Shown here: positions 34,242 to 45,414 of the stretch, one piece after another
How the letters are laid out: each line of letters opens with the position of its first letter
Position numbering within the stretch: position 1 is the first letter of the stretch
From: Hofstenia miamia
Lineage: Eukaryota > Xenacoelomorpha > Acoela
NCBI GenBank assembly: GCA_004352715.1
Contig: SCFE01000120.1
Location: 92,390-156,389, forward strand
DNA: 64,000 bases
Reading direction: 5' to 3'
Notes under the pieces: model-generated
Told to the model about the DNA's origin: nothing
Database searches by the model: none
Seen by the model: the letters and a program-made list of their open reading frames with translations, nothing else
Position numbers and translations under genes: made by a program

Positions 34242-37200
34242 GGGCGACACGTAGCTCCTGGCAATCATCAGATCTTCCCAGTCCAAATTGTGGACTCATT
34301 AAGTTACGGATATGGGTATGGCTAAGGAAATAATAAACCTTTCATTTGATATTCAACATGTACATGCACTTATATTTTATGACACTGTGATGATACCATG
34401 CCATTGGCTAGCACAAATGTCTGGCAATTACAGACTATTATTTAGTGAGCTGAGAACTAACAATTAAAATGAGATGTTTATTTTTGCTATGAGATAGAAA
34501 TTAATAAGTGAGACAAATAGGGTAGCACCATGCACAAAGTCAAGCACTAAACTGTTTCTAAAGACTTTGCTTCAGCTGGAAGCCATGTGAGTTGGTCATC
34601 TTGGAGCTACCTAAAGTATCTAATACTTGGATGAATTACCAATGTTTATATTAGTTTTTTGTTTTCTCTTTACCTGTTCTCCCAGAATCAGGGCTGTCGT
34701 TTTCTATGGTAAACCTTCTGCAGAATCAATTAGTTTTCTAGAACAATTACAGCCCATGATTCTACAATAGTAATTAAATGCTAGAGCCTCATAATCATGA
34801 AAAAGAGGATATCGTAATAGAAGCAAAAAAGTTTAGATTTGATTTGAAGTTGAATTTTGAAAAAGCTGGTATACCCACAACAAGTTTTGTAGACAAATTT
34901 AGTCGATGTATCAAATTCAACATCTTCAGAGCTTTCATCGATTATAAATACTTTTCATCCATAATCAATTATATGCTATATTGTGTTTCATATACTATCG
35001 CATATTTTTAGTCTACAATGGCGTAATCGCTAAGTGCAAGGAAGCATAAGCATAAGCTTGGTGAAAAAATCCCTGCCAATGCTCTAACATTTGCACTACC
35101 GGAAAAATTTAGGAATATCCTGGCTACAAAGAGTGAGAGTTGGGTTCTCTCATGATACCCCCACTTTCAAGTGGATAATAGGATTATTAATCTGGGGACC
35201 AGGAAACCCTGTATAAGTATATTTGAAAGTTTATACAAAGTTTATATCAGTTAAAACACATATGAACAAGCTATAAAATATATTAACAAGTTGCAATTTT
35301 TAAATGTATATAAATGGTATTAATTTAAAGGACTCAGCAGGAGTCGAACCTGCATTATACTGCACAGAACTGATTTTTCCAACAAAACGAATCCGTAACA
35401 TTACGTATAAATTCACAATAAGTTAGGAGTAAAATATTAATTGATAAATATTAGTGTGGATAATTTCGTCAGTCTATTGAATAAAATTAGTCAATAACGC
35501 CTATACTACAAATACAATACTTAATCTAACAAAAACAATTAAATTATAACATACTATGCATCTCATAAATAGTTGAATATGATGTGATTAAATATTTTTT
35601 ATGTTCGCAAGTTCTTATTAGATAAATCAGAAGAATTCTTAAGCTATTTTCTCGGTAAAAATGACTTATTAACATAAATTTTATTTGCTAATAAACTCTT
35701 TTTTTTCATTAGTTAAATACCATAATTTCTTTCGAAATAAATCAGAGGTGGCCTTTGTCATGGTTGTTTACAGTATTTCATATTGTTTGACATTTTATTC
35801 TATTGACATTTTTGAGGTAAACCGAAATTGGAAATCTTTGTCTCATTTATATTGTAAACAATATTTCTTGCATAGTTTTCGTTTACCATAGCTCATTGGG
35901 ACGCCTTTGTCTGTTTTTTGTGAAGTAAGTTGTCGAAATTTATGTTTAAACCCAAAACCTTTTAGCAATAGTAAATTCAGTGAATGCATTCGAATAAGAT
36001 TTTTTGTTTAATTCTCCAACCAAACAATATCGATAAGCGTAAATTTTATGTATATGTGTCGCTTTTTAACAAGACAATGCAATGTTTCATCACTTTTATT
36101 ATGCTCGCAATATAATTAAGTATATTCGAATGTCTACCTAGTTTCAACTTGTCGTATCTTATTCTTTTTTTAATATATGTACCAATTCATTCATAAATAT
36201 CAAGTAAATTAAGAAAGCTATTTTAAAAAATTTTATAATTTTGGATTGCATTTTGAAATGCCAATGTATATTTATCCACATAGATATATGTGTTTATTAT
36301 CATTCTATGTAGCATTGATTTAAGACATTCTTCTGTGTTGCATTCATTTAAGACATTCTGAATACTAATTATTTATCTCTTCTTTTAATTGAGCATTGAT
36401 TCTGGCAAATTTTTGTTTGCTTTGCCGAGCTTCTAAAATCAAAAATAACTTATACAAATAGTATAGTAAATGACTTTTTGTACAACCCTCCAAATTATTT
36501 ACTTATTCTCTATTAAATTGTTCTTCCAAGATGTTATTTAGTTTTGGAGAGGAATTGAATTTTTTATGTTAGCAATATTTCCAAATAACTTCACAAATCA
36601 TTTTGGCTTTAGTGAAACATGTAAACAAAAACGTTTTCTTAAATTTTGTGTTTCAGTAATTTTTTTTGTGATTGCTTGGATTAATTTTGTTATGGCAATG
36701 AGTATACTGCATATACTGGCCATTGCTAGAGATATTTCTAGAATTATATAATATCAATTTGGATACTATTAAATTGAGCAGTATCAAAATGTTTTTTTTG
36801 TCTTTTCAAATTTCGAAAATATAAAAAATTTCTCAAAGCACATTTTCACGAAATGTTTTTCGAATCTGCTCTCGTTCTCCTGGCGCACGCTATTCGATAA
36901 AGATTAATAATTTAAAGACGTCATTTTGATATTAATCTTCATTGATAGTGCGAATTAAGCAAAATTCCTTTTAATGAAATGCAATTAAAACATTGAGCCT
37001 AATTAATATTTCAATGCGTATTTGTTACAACTCATTTTAGCTTAAAACTACACTGTGCAATTCAAATTAGAACTAAGTAAATTTTTGTATCTTTATTATG
37101 AGAATTCAAACTGACGTGAATTAATGCGCTTAACTAATAGTTCAATAGTTCAGTTATCGAAAAATAACTAGTTTGGCTTTGGGAAATTCCAAAATATCAC

Positions 37201-37290
37201 TGTTCGATATGTAATATAGTTCAACTATGTAATCGCATGCATATTTATTAAGAGCTTTCTTTATGGAGATTAACTATTTTAATTAATCAC
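34242..37290. other. Intergenic, no supported gene
   Basis: ORFs at 34778-35011, 35685-35891 and 36566-36751 have no recognisable domains. The only structured item is the tRNA-like T-arm at 35330-35353. The region just upstream of 37290 would hold the promoter or first exon of the Arkadia gene but no motif stands out. Confidence 0.4.
35330..35402 (-). tRNA. tRNA-like relic (T-arm plus 3' acceptor strand only)
   Basis: On the minus strand GCAGG TTCGACT CCTGC forms a perfect 5-bp T-stem with a 7-base TTCRANT loop, followed by TGAGTCC, which would be the 3' acceptor strand. The matching 5' acceptor strand (GGACTCA) is not found about 65 bases upstream and I cannot fold a good anticodon arm. Likely a decayed tRNA gene or the head of a tRNA-derived SINE, not a working tRNA. 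Confidence 0.3.
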
Positions 37291-37296
37291 TTTTAG
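37291..37296 (+). promoter_or_regulatory. Candidate splice acceptor 3 bases before the Arkadia start codon
   Basis: TTTTAG then AAA then ATG. The TAG is in frame, so the ORF is closed upstream unless splicing joins at this AG. Same arrangement as at the EHD gene. Confidence 0.35.
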
Positions 37297-37299
37297 AAA

Positions 37300-38742
37300 A
37301 TGCCTGCGGGAGGGTCTAAAGGCCTTGAACCTTTAGACGAAGGATATTGTTCTTCAAGAGATGTTTGTCCAGAAGCCACTACATCTGCTGCACTCTTGAC
37401 AACAGATCCTCATCACATATCCCCTTATCCCGCACTGTTCCAATGCCAAAGTAGTCCATTTGCTGCACCTCCAGTTACTGCATCAGATGCATCAAGAAGA
37501 GGTGATGAGCATGGAATCTATCTAGTTACCAATGCAGTGCTCACTGAAAGCGATTCAATCAGTGGAATTGAATTTGAACCGGAAGATGACATTCGCAGGC
37601 CACGATATTACGAACCACCTCCACCAACATCTCGTTATGGGGTATGTCGGTGCGATTATGCTTGTCCAGTATGTCATTTACCACGACCACCTTATCGGGA
37701 TGCGGAAGGCGCTTCTGGGCTGGCATCACCTCTCACTATTCGTATTCCAGCTTGCTCATGTCCAAACGTTTATAGTCGTCAAGGCAGTCACCAACAATCA
37801 GAACAGGAGCAACCGCTAAATCTTAGCACTAGAGCAGCTACTTCACAGCAGTCTAATGGCGAAGGTTGTTCCAGAACAAACCCAATAGCGCCTCCAAAAA
37901 AAGCGAGACCATCACCAGAACCTAGTACTACACAAGCAAGGCGTAAGAATAAAAGAAGAAGTTCGGCATCTGTCACACACAGGGGCACAAGTCCTCAATT
38001 CCATGTACCTCCAAATCAAAATGTGGCTTCACTTCCTAGCTCATTTCGGCGCTTGCCTTTTCCACGTCTGTATACGACTGAACCTCAACTACCTCTCTTG
38101 CATCAGCAAACTTTACTTCAACAGCAGCGTATGCACGAGGAATATCGGCGTCATGAGCTACAAATGTATCCTCACTATTACCAACCAGCTCCTGAGCTTT
38201 ATCCGTTTCCACTTCCAACAGCTACTCCTTTAACTAGTAGCTTTGGTTTACCAATGACACCTTTAATGGAATTCCTACCATATACAACAGCTACGGCTTC
38301 ATATCCGGCCGCAGTCGCCCCCAATCACGTTACTATTTCAATGTTAGGAGCAAATGGTCGCTTAGTTTCGCTAAGACAGCCACATGTAGATCCTGTTAAT
38401 CGAGGAGCTTGTCCAAGTACCATTGAGCGTTGTACTCTGCCTTATAAATTTTCATCAAATTCAAAGCTTGGTTCAGTTGAAGCTACGCCGGAAAATGAAC
38501 ACAAAGTAGCCATTGAGCCGGATGAATGTCATGACAAGTGCACAATATGTTTGACTGAATTTGAAGATGGCGACGATGTTAGGCGTTTACCATGTATGCA
38601 TCTATATCACATGAATTGTGTTGATCAGTGGCTTGTGACCAACAAACGATGTCCTATTTGCAGAGTGGATATTGAAACTCAAATGAAGGAACTTGGATCT
38701 CCGCAAGCCCATAACACCGCGTGTGCCTCTCGTGACTGCTAA
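37300..38742 (+). CDS. Arkadia/RNF111-RNF165-like RING-H2 E3 ubiquitin ligase
   Basis: A 480-residue protein. The C-terminal RING-H2 has ligands C414, C417, C432, H434, H437, C440, C451, C454, and its sequence ([20 protein letters not shown], then CPICRVDIE) is nearly that of vertebrate Arkadia. Upstream, [19 protein letters not shown] (about 366-384) is the NRG-TIER box that in Arkadia binds SnoN/Ski; together they identify the family, which ubiquitylates SnoN/Ski/Smad7 to boost TGF-beta/Nodal/BMP signalling in the nucleus. Other features: a basic NLS-like RRKNKRR (214-220), a Q/H/P/Y-rich middle (about 260-310), a Cys cluster (116-125), and PLNLS at 172-176, a PxDLS-type CtBP-binding motif variant. 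Length is between RNF165 (~350) and RNF111 (~990). The SIM-containing N-terminal region of RNF111 is not evident. Single exon here; further 5' exons cannot be excluded. The 26-residue tail after CPICR is longer than in vertebrates. Confidence 0.94.
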   Translation: MPAGGSKGLEPLDEGYCSSRDVCPEATTSAALLTTDPHHISPYPALFQCQSSPFAAPPVTASDASRRGDEHGIYLVTNAVLTESDSISGIEFEPEDDIRRPRYYEPPPPTSRYGVCRCDYACPVCHLPRPPYRDAEGASGLASPLTIRIPACSCPNVYSRQGSHQQSEQEQPLNLSTRAATSQQSNGEGCSRTNPIAPPKKARPSPEPSTTQARRKNKRRSSASVTHRGTSPQFHVPPNQNVASLPSSFRRLPFPRLYTTEPQLPLLHQQTLLQQQRMHEEYRRHELQMYPHYYQPAPELYPFPLPTATPLTSSFGLPMTPLMEFLPYTTATASYPAAVAPNHVTISMLGANGRLVSLRQPHVDPVNRGACPSTIERCTLPYKFSSNSKLGSVEATPENEHKVAIEPDECHDKCTICLTEFEDGDDVRRLPCMHLYHMNCVDQWLVTNKRCPICRVDIETQMKELGSPQAHNTACASRDC

Positions 38743-39771
38743 ATGTAGGCTCTCCATTTCTCACATTGATTTACTCCTTCATTGGATGGATGCAATTTTA
38801 CTTTTTCTAACCGTGTTTCATTCACCTTAACGCGTAGAATTATGCTGCAGTTGATTAGTTTTTAAATTGTGTAAAAAGGTCATCATTTTTGTAAAATATT
38901 TTACTTGTATCAATTTCGGTTTGCTTGATTTCAGTGCACCTTTTTGTAAAGCAGAAATGACTTTTCATCCAATTGTACAATTTCTATAGTCATTTCTGTG
39001 CTTTAATTGTATAGATGTAGAAATGTATGCTTCGTTTAAATTATTAAATAACTGCTTCTCTCATTTTTTCGCACAATCCGAATTTTTTAATAAAAAAATA
39101 AGTGTTTATATAAAATTCAATCGCTTCGAAAAGGTCTAGCGTTGCATACAAACGTTGGCATAATTATTTTGCAATCTTTACAATTGCTTATCAATTTAAT
39201 TAAATAATATTTTTAAAAATTTTACTGCTAGCTCCTTCCAATTGTCTTAGTTGTTTTCCTGTAAATATTGTATGAATCAGTTGTAACCTCGTTGGTCTGA
39301 GTTTGAATTTTAGCAAATTCTATTAGGTAGAAATTTGAATGTGATTTGTACTTTCAAAGTCGCATTTTACACAAAGGGAGTTGTGTGTGCAAGAGGAGCG
39401 TATTAATAGAATTACATTAATATCCTCAAAAACAGTTCTGTAGGTGAACGCAAAAATCAGTCAACCATCTCCAATCATCTAAAGAATTGTGATACAATTG
39501 ATAATCTTAAACGAAGCATCATGTCATCATTTCATATAGAATTAAAGGAATCAAGCTTAAACAAAAAGATAAATATCAAATAAATCCACTTAGGTTATTG
39601 TAATACATATATTAATATTTTGTGAATGGGGAACTTTTTGATAATGGCAGTTGAGGCCAAAACGTGTTAAATACATGCGTTTCTTTTTTAACTACTATCG
39701 TTGTAGTATGCAATACAAAGCATAAAATAAGAGAAAGTTCGTATATGGATAAAATTTTCACGTGCTTGGTC
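38743..39771. other. 3' flank of the Arkadia gene
   Basis: AT-rich, likely containing the 3'UTR to about 39.1 kb. No other gene recognised. Confidence 0.4.
39089..39094 (+). terminator. Candidate poly(A) signal for the Arkadia gene
   Basis: AATAAA 347 bases past the stop codon, followed by AAGTGTTTAT, a GT-rich downstream element. Confidence 0.45.
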
Positions 39772-40060
39772 ATTGAGGACAAGTGACAAAAATACATGCC
39801 TGATTGTATGATAGAAATTAGAAAATTCAAAAAACCACCAAGCCGTCTCTACAAAATTTATTCTTATTTTTAGCGGCGCTATTTTGAAGAGCAATCAATT
39901 TAATTAAATTGTATTTGAATTTTGTATCCTATCTTATCTTAATTTTAGATTTGTTGTGTACACAACGCAACATGTTGTGAGATATGAACATCCAGCGTCC
40001 CAACATTTGCAATTTTGCCTTTGATGGAATAAATCTAGTCATGATGTTATTATTATTATA
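39772..40060. repeat. Dispersed repeat, copy A (holds an empty insertion site)
   Basis: Closely similar to 43464-43676: shared ACAAGTGACAAAAATACATG, TTTTTAGCGGCGCTATTTTG, TATCCTATCTTATC and GCCTTTGATGGAATAAATCT in the same order. Copy A has about 50 extra bases (around 39958-40007). Where copy B is interrupted after AATAAATCTA by a 0.95-kb element, copy A reads straight on into a TTATTATTA tract. The TATCTTATCTT word suggests relation to a LINE tail. Confidence 0.85.
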
Positions 40061-42600
40061 TTATATGGTTGTAATTTGAGAATCAGGGTAGGTATAAAAG
40101 TCGGATCTATTTGCAGCCATCATCTTAATCATAGGTGTCATAATAGTTACTATTTTCTATTAACAACTCTATGGTAGTATTTAGAAGGGCTATAACAAGT
40201 CTAAATTTTAATCCTGTAATTCACGCTTTAGTGCAATCATAAAATACAGGGATTTTGCGTTGAGTGCACTCCTAAGTAATACAAAATGTTTGACAATACC
40301 TGCATTCAGCGGCACAGTGTATTGGAGTAGAAATATTTTTCGCAAATTCAGTAGTTGCATGATTTTTTTATAAAAAATCAATTCGAATGATCCCCTCTAT
40401 TTGGTAGTTGCAGTTATGAGTTGTTTTAAAGTGTTTATTATATTGCTTGTTTTCCCAGTATCTTTTTTGCCCTAGCTTGCACTATTACTTCGCTTTAATG
40501 AATTTTATTATCATTTTTTATCATTTATTTTGTAAACTGCTTATGTGACTTATAGAATAGAATTGCATTTTATATTAAGTGTATTACATTGGCGTAAATA
40601 TTGATAGGGATATTCTATATCCCGATAAATATTGGAAACTGGTAATGTATCTTGTACGGTTGCAAAATAATTTAGATAGTATTTACTATTAAAAGATTGC
40701 ATTTAACTATGAACGAAATTAGTAATAAAAGAATTCGGAATTGATGAAAATGCCAATCATACAAGTACAATGCAGCAAGGATTCAGATTTAGACATTTAA
40801 CAGGGTCAAGAACTAGACTTTTCCTAGCTCAATACACACCATTTGCTACTAATAGAGTTAATCCCGTTTAAGAGTTATGTCATGCTTGTGGTTTGCTCAA
40901 TCTTCATGTGAAGTGCACATTTCTTCGCAACCTGACATTGGAATTATAGGTGGCAATGTTGCTGAGATTTTTGCACAAGCCTTACTCAACAACTCGCGAC
41001 ACATTATTTGAGGTCCATCAACAGCATTTTGAAGCTAAAAGCAATTCTTTCTTAAAATAGCCCCGTGATCAAACCTATGCGCAAATTAGAATTCAAAAAT
41101 AGGCTACAAACAAACCTGAATATATTTAAAACCTCTAGCATTCCCAAAAATTTGCCTTAGCTGTGAGCGCCGAAGAGGCAAGCAGAAAACGCCAAAAATT
41201 TTCGCTGAGAAGTGTAGTCTCTTTTCCGGAACGTAAATCCAAGTTTTCGGAAGGTAGACATTCTTAACAAAAAACCTCGGTTAAGATTATCTATGCAACA
41301 GAGTTCAGTCGTCTCAGTGATACTTTTGATGTGCAAGAGAGGAAGGGCCTATCATCATATAAGGGTCCAATTGCATGCGCCTTGCTTAATGGGTGTCTAC
41401 CATTGAATCTAAATCTTAAGTCTAGGTCTCATGGTAGCGCAGACTTTGTTAGCCCCACACTTGCGTTTGATGCAAGTTTGTTGATTCTGATGAGCGACAC
41501 GGCCTTTTGTTTCTCTTGCCACAACACATTTACTACTGTCACATGCCGAGAGCGCAAACGACATGACAGAATGACTGGTTCCATTGAAGCGAAGTTGAAT
41601 TCTTCCTAGGAAAGAACTGGAGAATGTGCTAAACGAAATAATATCAATGATGATCCCATCCGCACATGCAACACATGGTCCTATCATCATGTTTTTCGTA
41701 TCCTACGAATCAGTGTTTTTATACAAGTGCAAATAGTGTTTGTGTTTTTGGCACTGTTGGTTCAACAAAAGTTGGATAAAATCTGTTTGTAGTCGCTATC
41801 AACTCTGTTCATAACATCTTCAATATCAGTTTGACTAAGCCTGAGGTTTTTAGATGTTAATTTCTGTATTTCGGAAGTCGACGTAGTTTGTGTAGTTGAG
41901 GTTACTTATATATACATTTAAATTGTAAAGCCATTAATAGATGTTTTGCTATAAAAATGAAGATTATCCAATGGTTATCTCTTTCAAAGTTTACTTGGAA
42001 ATGAGGCTTTTTTAGTATGTTTCTAGAAATTATTGTGATGCTAATAATAAAGTAAATGCTTTTAGTATGTCTAGAAAATGCAAACTGAAGAGGGAAGAGA
42101 AATATCTATATTTAGAGTGCTTAAAGCTCTAAAAGCATCAAAAACAATAGAACATTTTAATAAAAACATTAAACTAAATGAGATATATTTCGCTCAACTT
42201 GAGCATCGTCAATTTACAAAATTTTTCCTCTAAATGTGCATTATTTAATTAAAAGATATATATAATTAAGCGTTGATCTTATGCAAATACTTTCGATTAC
42301 TTTTAAATTTTTGAGGATGTTTGATCTTTGATGGTAAGACTTGGTTCCATTGATGTTATGTATGCAACTTCGATTACTTTTAAATTTTGGGGGATTGTAG
42401 ATCCACCTTTTTTAGGTGTTCTGATATTTTTGACTTAGTAGCAGACAACTAAGCAGAAGAATAACAGAGCACGAAATTATTCTAGAGAATAGAAAACTGG
42501 ATTTTTGGAATAAAACAATAAATATTTTGAAGAAAATAGTTTTACGTTTTTATAATATTGCACTTGATTCTGAAAACTTTCTATTTCTACATTTCGGTTG
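40061..42600. other. Intergenic, nothing identified
   Basis: Overlapping opposite-strand ORFs at 41331-41609 (+) and 41409-41690 (-) have somewhat higher GC and more varied amino acids than their surroundings but match nothing I know. Two related AT-rich phrases (ACTTTTAAATTTT-GGGG/GAGG) occur near 42300 and 42375. Confidence 0.35.
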
Positions 42601-43190
42601 TATAAATGATTAACTCTCTATTTTTATAGCAAACGATTTTGTTAATTTCTCGATTTCTGTTATATATATGATTAATTTATTCAAAAATTGTTCATTTATG
42701 TCGGTATACAGTATATTTCCATAATTAAAGTGACTTAGTATTAATTTGTGAATTAGTATAATTTTTGCTTTGGATAGAAGCTGCTACGATATATTACCAA
42801 GAGCCTCAATTCAAACAGCCATTTTTTAATATTTGTTTTGTAAAATTGAGTTGAGAATAAAGGTTATCCCCAAATATTTAATTACCTTTTTCTAAATGTG
42901 TGTCATTAAATTTCAATATAAATTGTGAACTATTTGTGGAATTATTGTTAGATTTGGTCTAATTAAGCAAAATTGAGCTTTAGATGGGTTTATTCTTGGT
43001 TTTAGTGAAGCAAAATATTGTGCAAGAGTGCAATTTTCTTCGAGAACTATTATATTAATTTCAGGAGATTTATGTGAACTGAATAGCATAGTATCATCAG
43101 CATATTGCATTAGATTACATGTGGTAGGATTGCTTAAATTATTTAAATACATATTCAATAGTATAAGTTCCAAATTTTTCCATTTTGATA
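42601..43190 (-). pseudogene. Non-LTR reverse transcriptase fragment (LINE family B), antisense
   Basis: Minus strand reads YLNNLSNPTTCNLMQYADDT (catalytic YADD), then LFSSHKSPEINIIVLEENC, LKPRINPSKAQF, and, after interruptions, KYLGITF, LLSKAKIILIHKLILSHFNY. The same words (NLTTCDIIQDADD, LLTKAKIQLIHTLVLSHLNY) appear in the + strand element at 45415-47322, so both belong to one family. Confidence 0.82.
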
Positions 43191-43463
43191 AAAATTCGTT
43201 CTTCTTAGGACGGCGTTGAACTTTTCACTTATTGCGTTTGTTGCCGCCTCTGCAAATATCAACTTTTGGCAGGCATCTTTCTTTCATATAGTCAAAAATG
43301 GAACTGCACACATACTTAATTTCCCAATCGATTGAGTGAAGCGGGGCTTGTGCTCACTGCTTAGCAGTCTGTAAAGTTAGAGGTTTCTAGAGTCCGCCTC
43401 AATGGGACACAAGAATAATCTCAAGTGGATGGAAATTCGAGTTTGTACAAAGGCTACAACATG

Positions 43464-43676
43464 AACAAGTGACAAAAATACATGCCTGATCGTATGATTG
43501 AAAATTTGAAAATTCAAAAAACCAAGCCTTCTCTACAAAATTTATTCTTATTTTTAGCGGCGCTATTTTGAAGAGCCATCAATTTAATTAAATTGTATTT
43601 GAATTTTGTATCCTATCTTATCTTAATTTTAGATTTGTTGTGTATTTACAATTTTGCCTTTGATGGAATAAATCTA
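43464..43676. repeat. Dispersed repeat, copy B (interrupted by an insertion)
   Basis: Counterpart of 39772-40060. It stops at AATAAATCTA (43676), where the TA-flanked inverted-repeat element begins, and resumes at 44623 with TAGTTATTATAATATTATT. Confidence 0.85.
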
Positions 43677-44622
43677 CACCTTTTTCCAATTAAATTGGCA
43701 CAACTAACATTTAATATGTCACAACCAACATTTCATTTGTCACAACTAACATTTAAATTAGCACAACTAACATTTAAATTAGCACAACTAACATTTAAAT
43801 TGGCACAACTAACATTCAATTTGTTACAACTAACTTTTAATTTGTCACAATTGTAAATCATAAATTTAATTACTAATCTTTATTGTTTTAGGGTGTTAAA
43901 ACAAAAAATTTATCTTTTCCGCTTAATTGGCAGGGTTTTTTAAATTTGATCTTCGTGTTCAAAAATTAGAATATTTTTTTAAATTAGGAATCGAACCCAC
44001 TTCTTTGACAACTGCATATACACATTGAAAACAAATTATATTTATTAATTCATATGTAATATATACGAATATATATTTCTAAAAAAGGCATATATATATA
44101 TATATATANCATATAACAAAACTGAATTTCTTTTCGAAAAAATAATTAATAAAGAAAAAAACACTTTTAATTTCTCCAATCAGGTATAAGAGGTGAATAA
44201 TGAAAAAAATCTTTTCTAAACCCAGCTATAAATATATGGAATGAGCTACCAAAGTACATTAAACAAATAAATACTTTAAAAAGTTTCAGATCGATATTAA
44301 AAATTACTTTTGCAACTTTAATAAAAAAGAATAAAATTGTAAATTTTACAATCCTGATTACTCTATTAATAGAAACTAACATCGCCTTAACACAAGTTNT
44401 TGTTTTTGTTGAAAAATTTAAAAAAACCTGCCAATTAAACGGAAAAGATAAATTTTTTGTTTTAATACCCTTAAAACAATAAAGATTAGTAATTAAATTT
44501 ATGATTTCCAATTTTGACAAATTAAAAGGTAGTTGTGCCAATTTAAATGTTAGTTGTGACAAATTAAATGTTAGTTGTGACAAATTAAATGTTAGTTGTG
44601 CCAATTTAATTGGAAAAAGATG
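43677..44622. mobile_element. Tc1/mariner-type MITE with 21-bp subterminal minisatellite
   Basis: Flanked by TA on both sides (43675-43676 and 44623-44624). Ends: left CACCTTTTTCCAATTAAATT, right (reverse complement) CATCTTTTTCCAATTAAATT. Each arm then carries a 21-base tandem repeat (CACAACTAACATTTAAATTAG and variants), about seven copies on the left and four on the right in inverted orientation, followed by a further ~100 bases of matching arm. An empty site exists in the related repeat at 40035-40037. In translation the minisatellite gives QLTFKLA heptads; these ORFs are artefacts of the 21-base period. The centre (44110-44398) is bounded by single Ns and seems to be a misplaced LINE fragment. 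Confidence 0.78.
44109..44399 (+). repeat. Misplaced or duplicated LINE 3' fragment between two single Ns
   Basis: 44110-44398 is nearly the same as 46921-47220 (ORF C-terminus and 3'UTR of LINE family B), differing by a small indel and a few bases. Because it is bounded by single N at both ends, it is probably an assembly patch rather than a real insertion. Confidence 0.75.
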
Positions 44623-44624
44623 TA

Positions 44625-45414
44625 GTTATTATAATATTATTATTATTATTTATTCGTTTGTTTCTTATTTTCAAATTTATTAACAAATTAGCAAGCGTAT
44701 TATTTCAAAATGTGCCAAGTAACTATAAAAATAAAATCCCAAAAGTTGTTAATATGATTGTAAAGTTACAATATCCTTTGAGAATTTGTTGCAATGGCAT
44801 TAAGTAAAAGAGCCTTATATATTTTCACTCACTTTTTTTCAAAGAGTTATTAATAATTTCTTAGTTGTACAAAAATGACAGTATTGTTTGGGTAAAAAAT
44901 TATTATATTGAATTTGACCTTTATTAATCGTTTTTAATTAATTGAAATTGATCTATTGTTCTTTTTTTAACTGGGAGCAGATATTTATTTAATTCTTTTG
45001 TTTTTTTATAAGTCAAGTGATTAACACTTATGAAGAATTAAAACAATATATAGAAATTAATTTTCTTCTAAAAAAAACTTTCTTGGTTTCAAAAGTTTAT
45101 TGCCTTGAGGATATAAATAGTTGGTTTTCATTGCTCAATAGCATTGTTATAGTTTATGGACTTTGTCCTATAGTTTGATAATTAGTTTTTTAAACAAGCT
45201 GACGTCATTGTAAATCTTTTCATATCAATAATATCAGATCAGCAAAATGATGGCTTTGTAGAAAATCATAGAAATGGGGAGTAGAATAAATGTATTTATT
45301 GCATTTTCTACTAGTATGTATTTTTTAATCGTTTATTTTTAATTTTCGAAATTCTATCGTATAAAATTTTGATTTACTTTCCAAACGCACGCCGGCCCTT
45401 TTTGAAAATTTACG
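44625..45414. other. AT-rich, nothing identified
   Basis: Starts with a TTATTATTA tract that continues dispersed repeat copy B. No gene or element boundary seen. Confidence 0.35.

Noticed and set aside
37532-38233. ORFs of 60-95 codons overlapping the Arkadia gene on both strands
   Set aside because: Alternative-frame shadows; the main frame has a complete RING and NRG-TIER box.
43593-43856. 87-codon ORF with QLTFKLA repeats as a repeat protein
   Set aside because: The 21-base minisatellite in a TA-flanked inverted-repeat element explains it, and the inverted arm gives the same peptide on the other strand.
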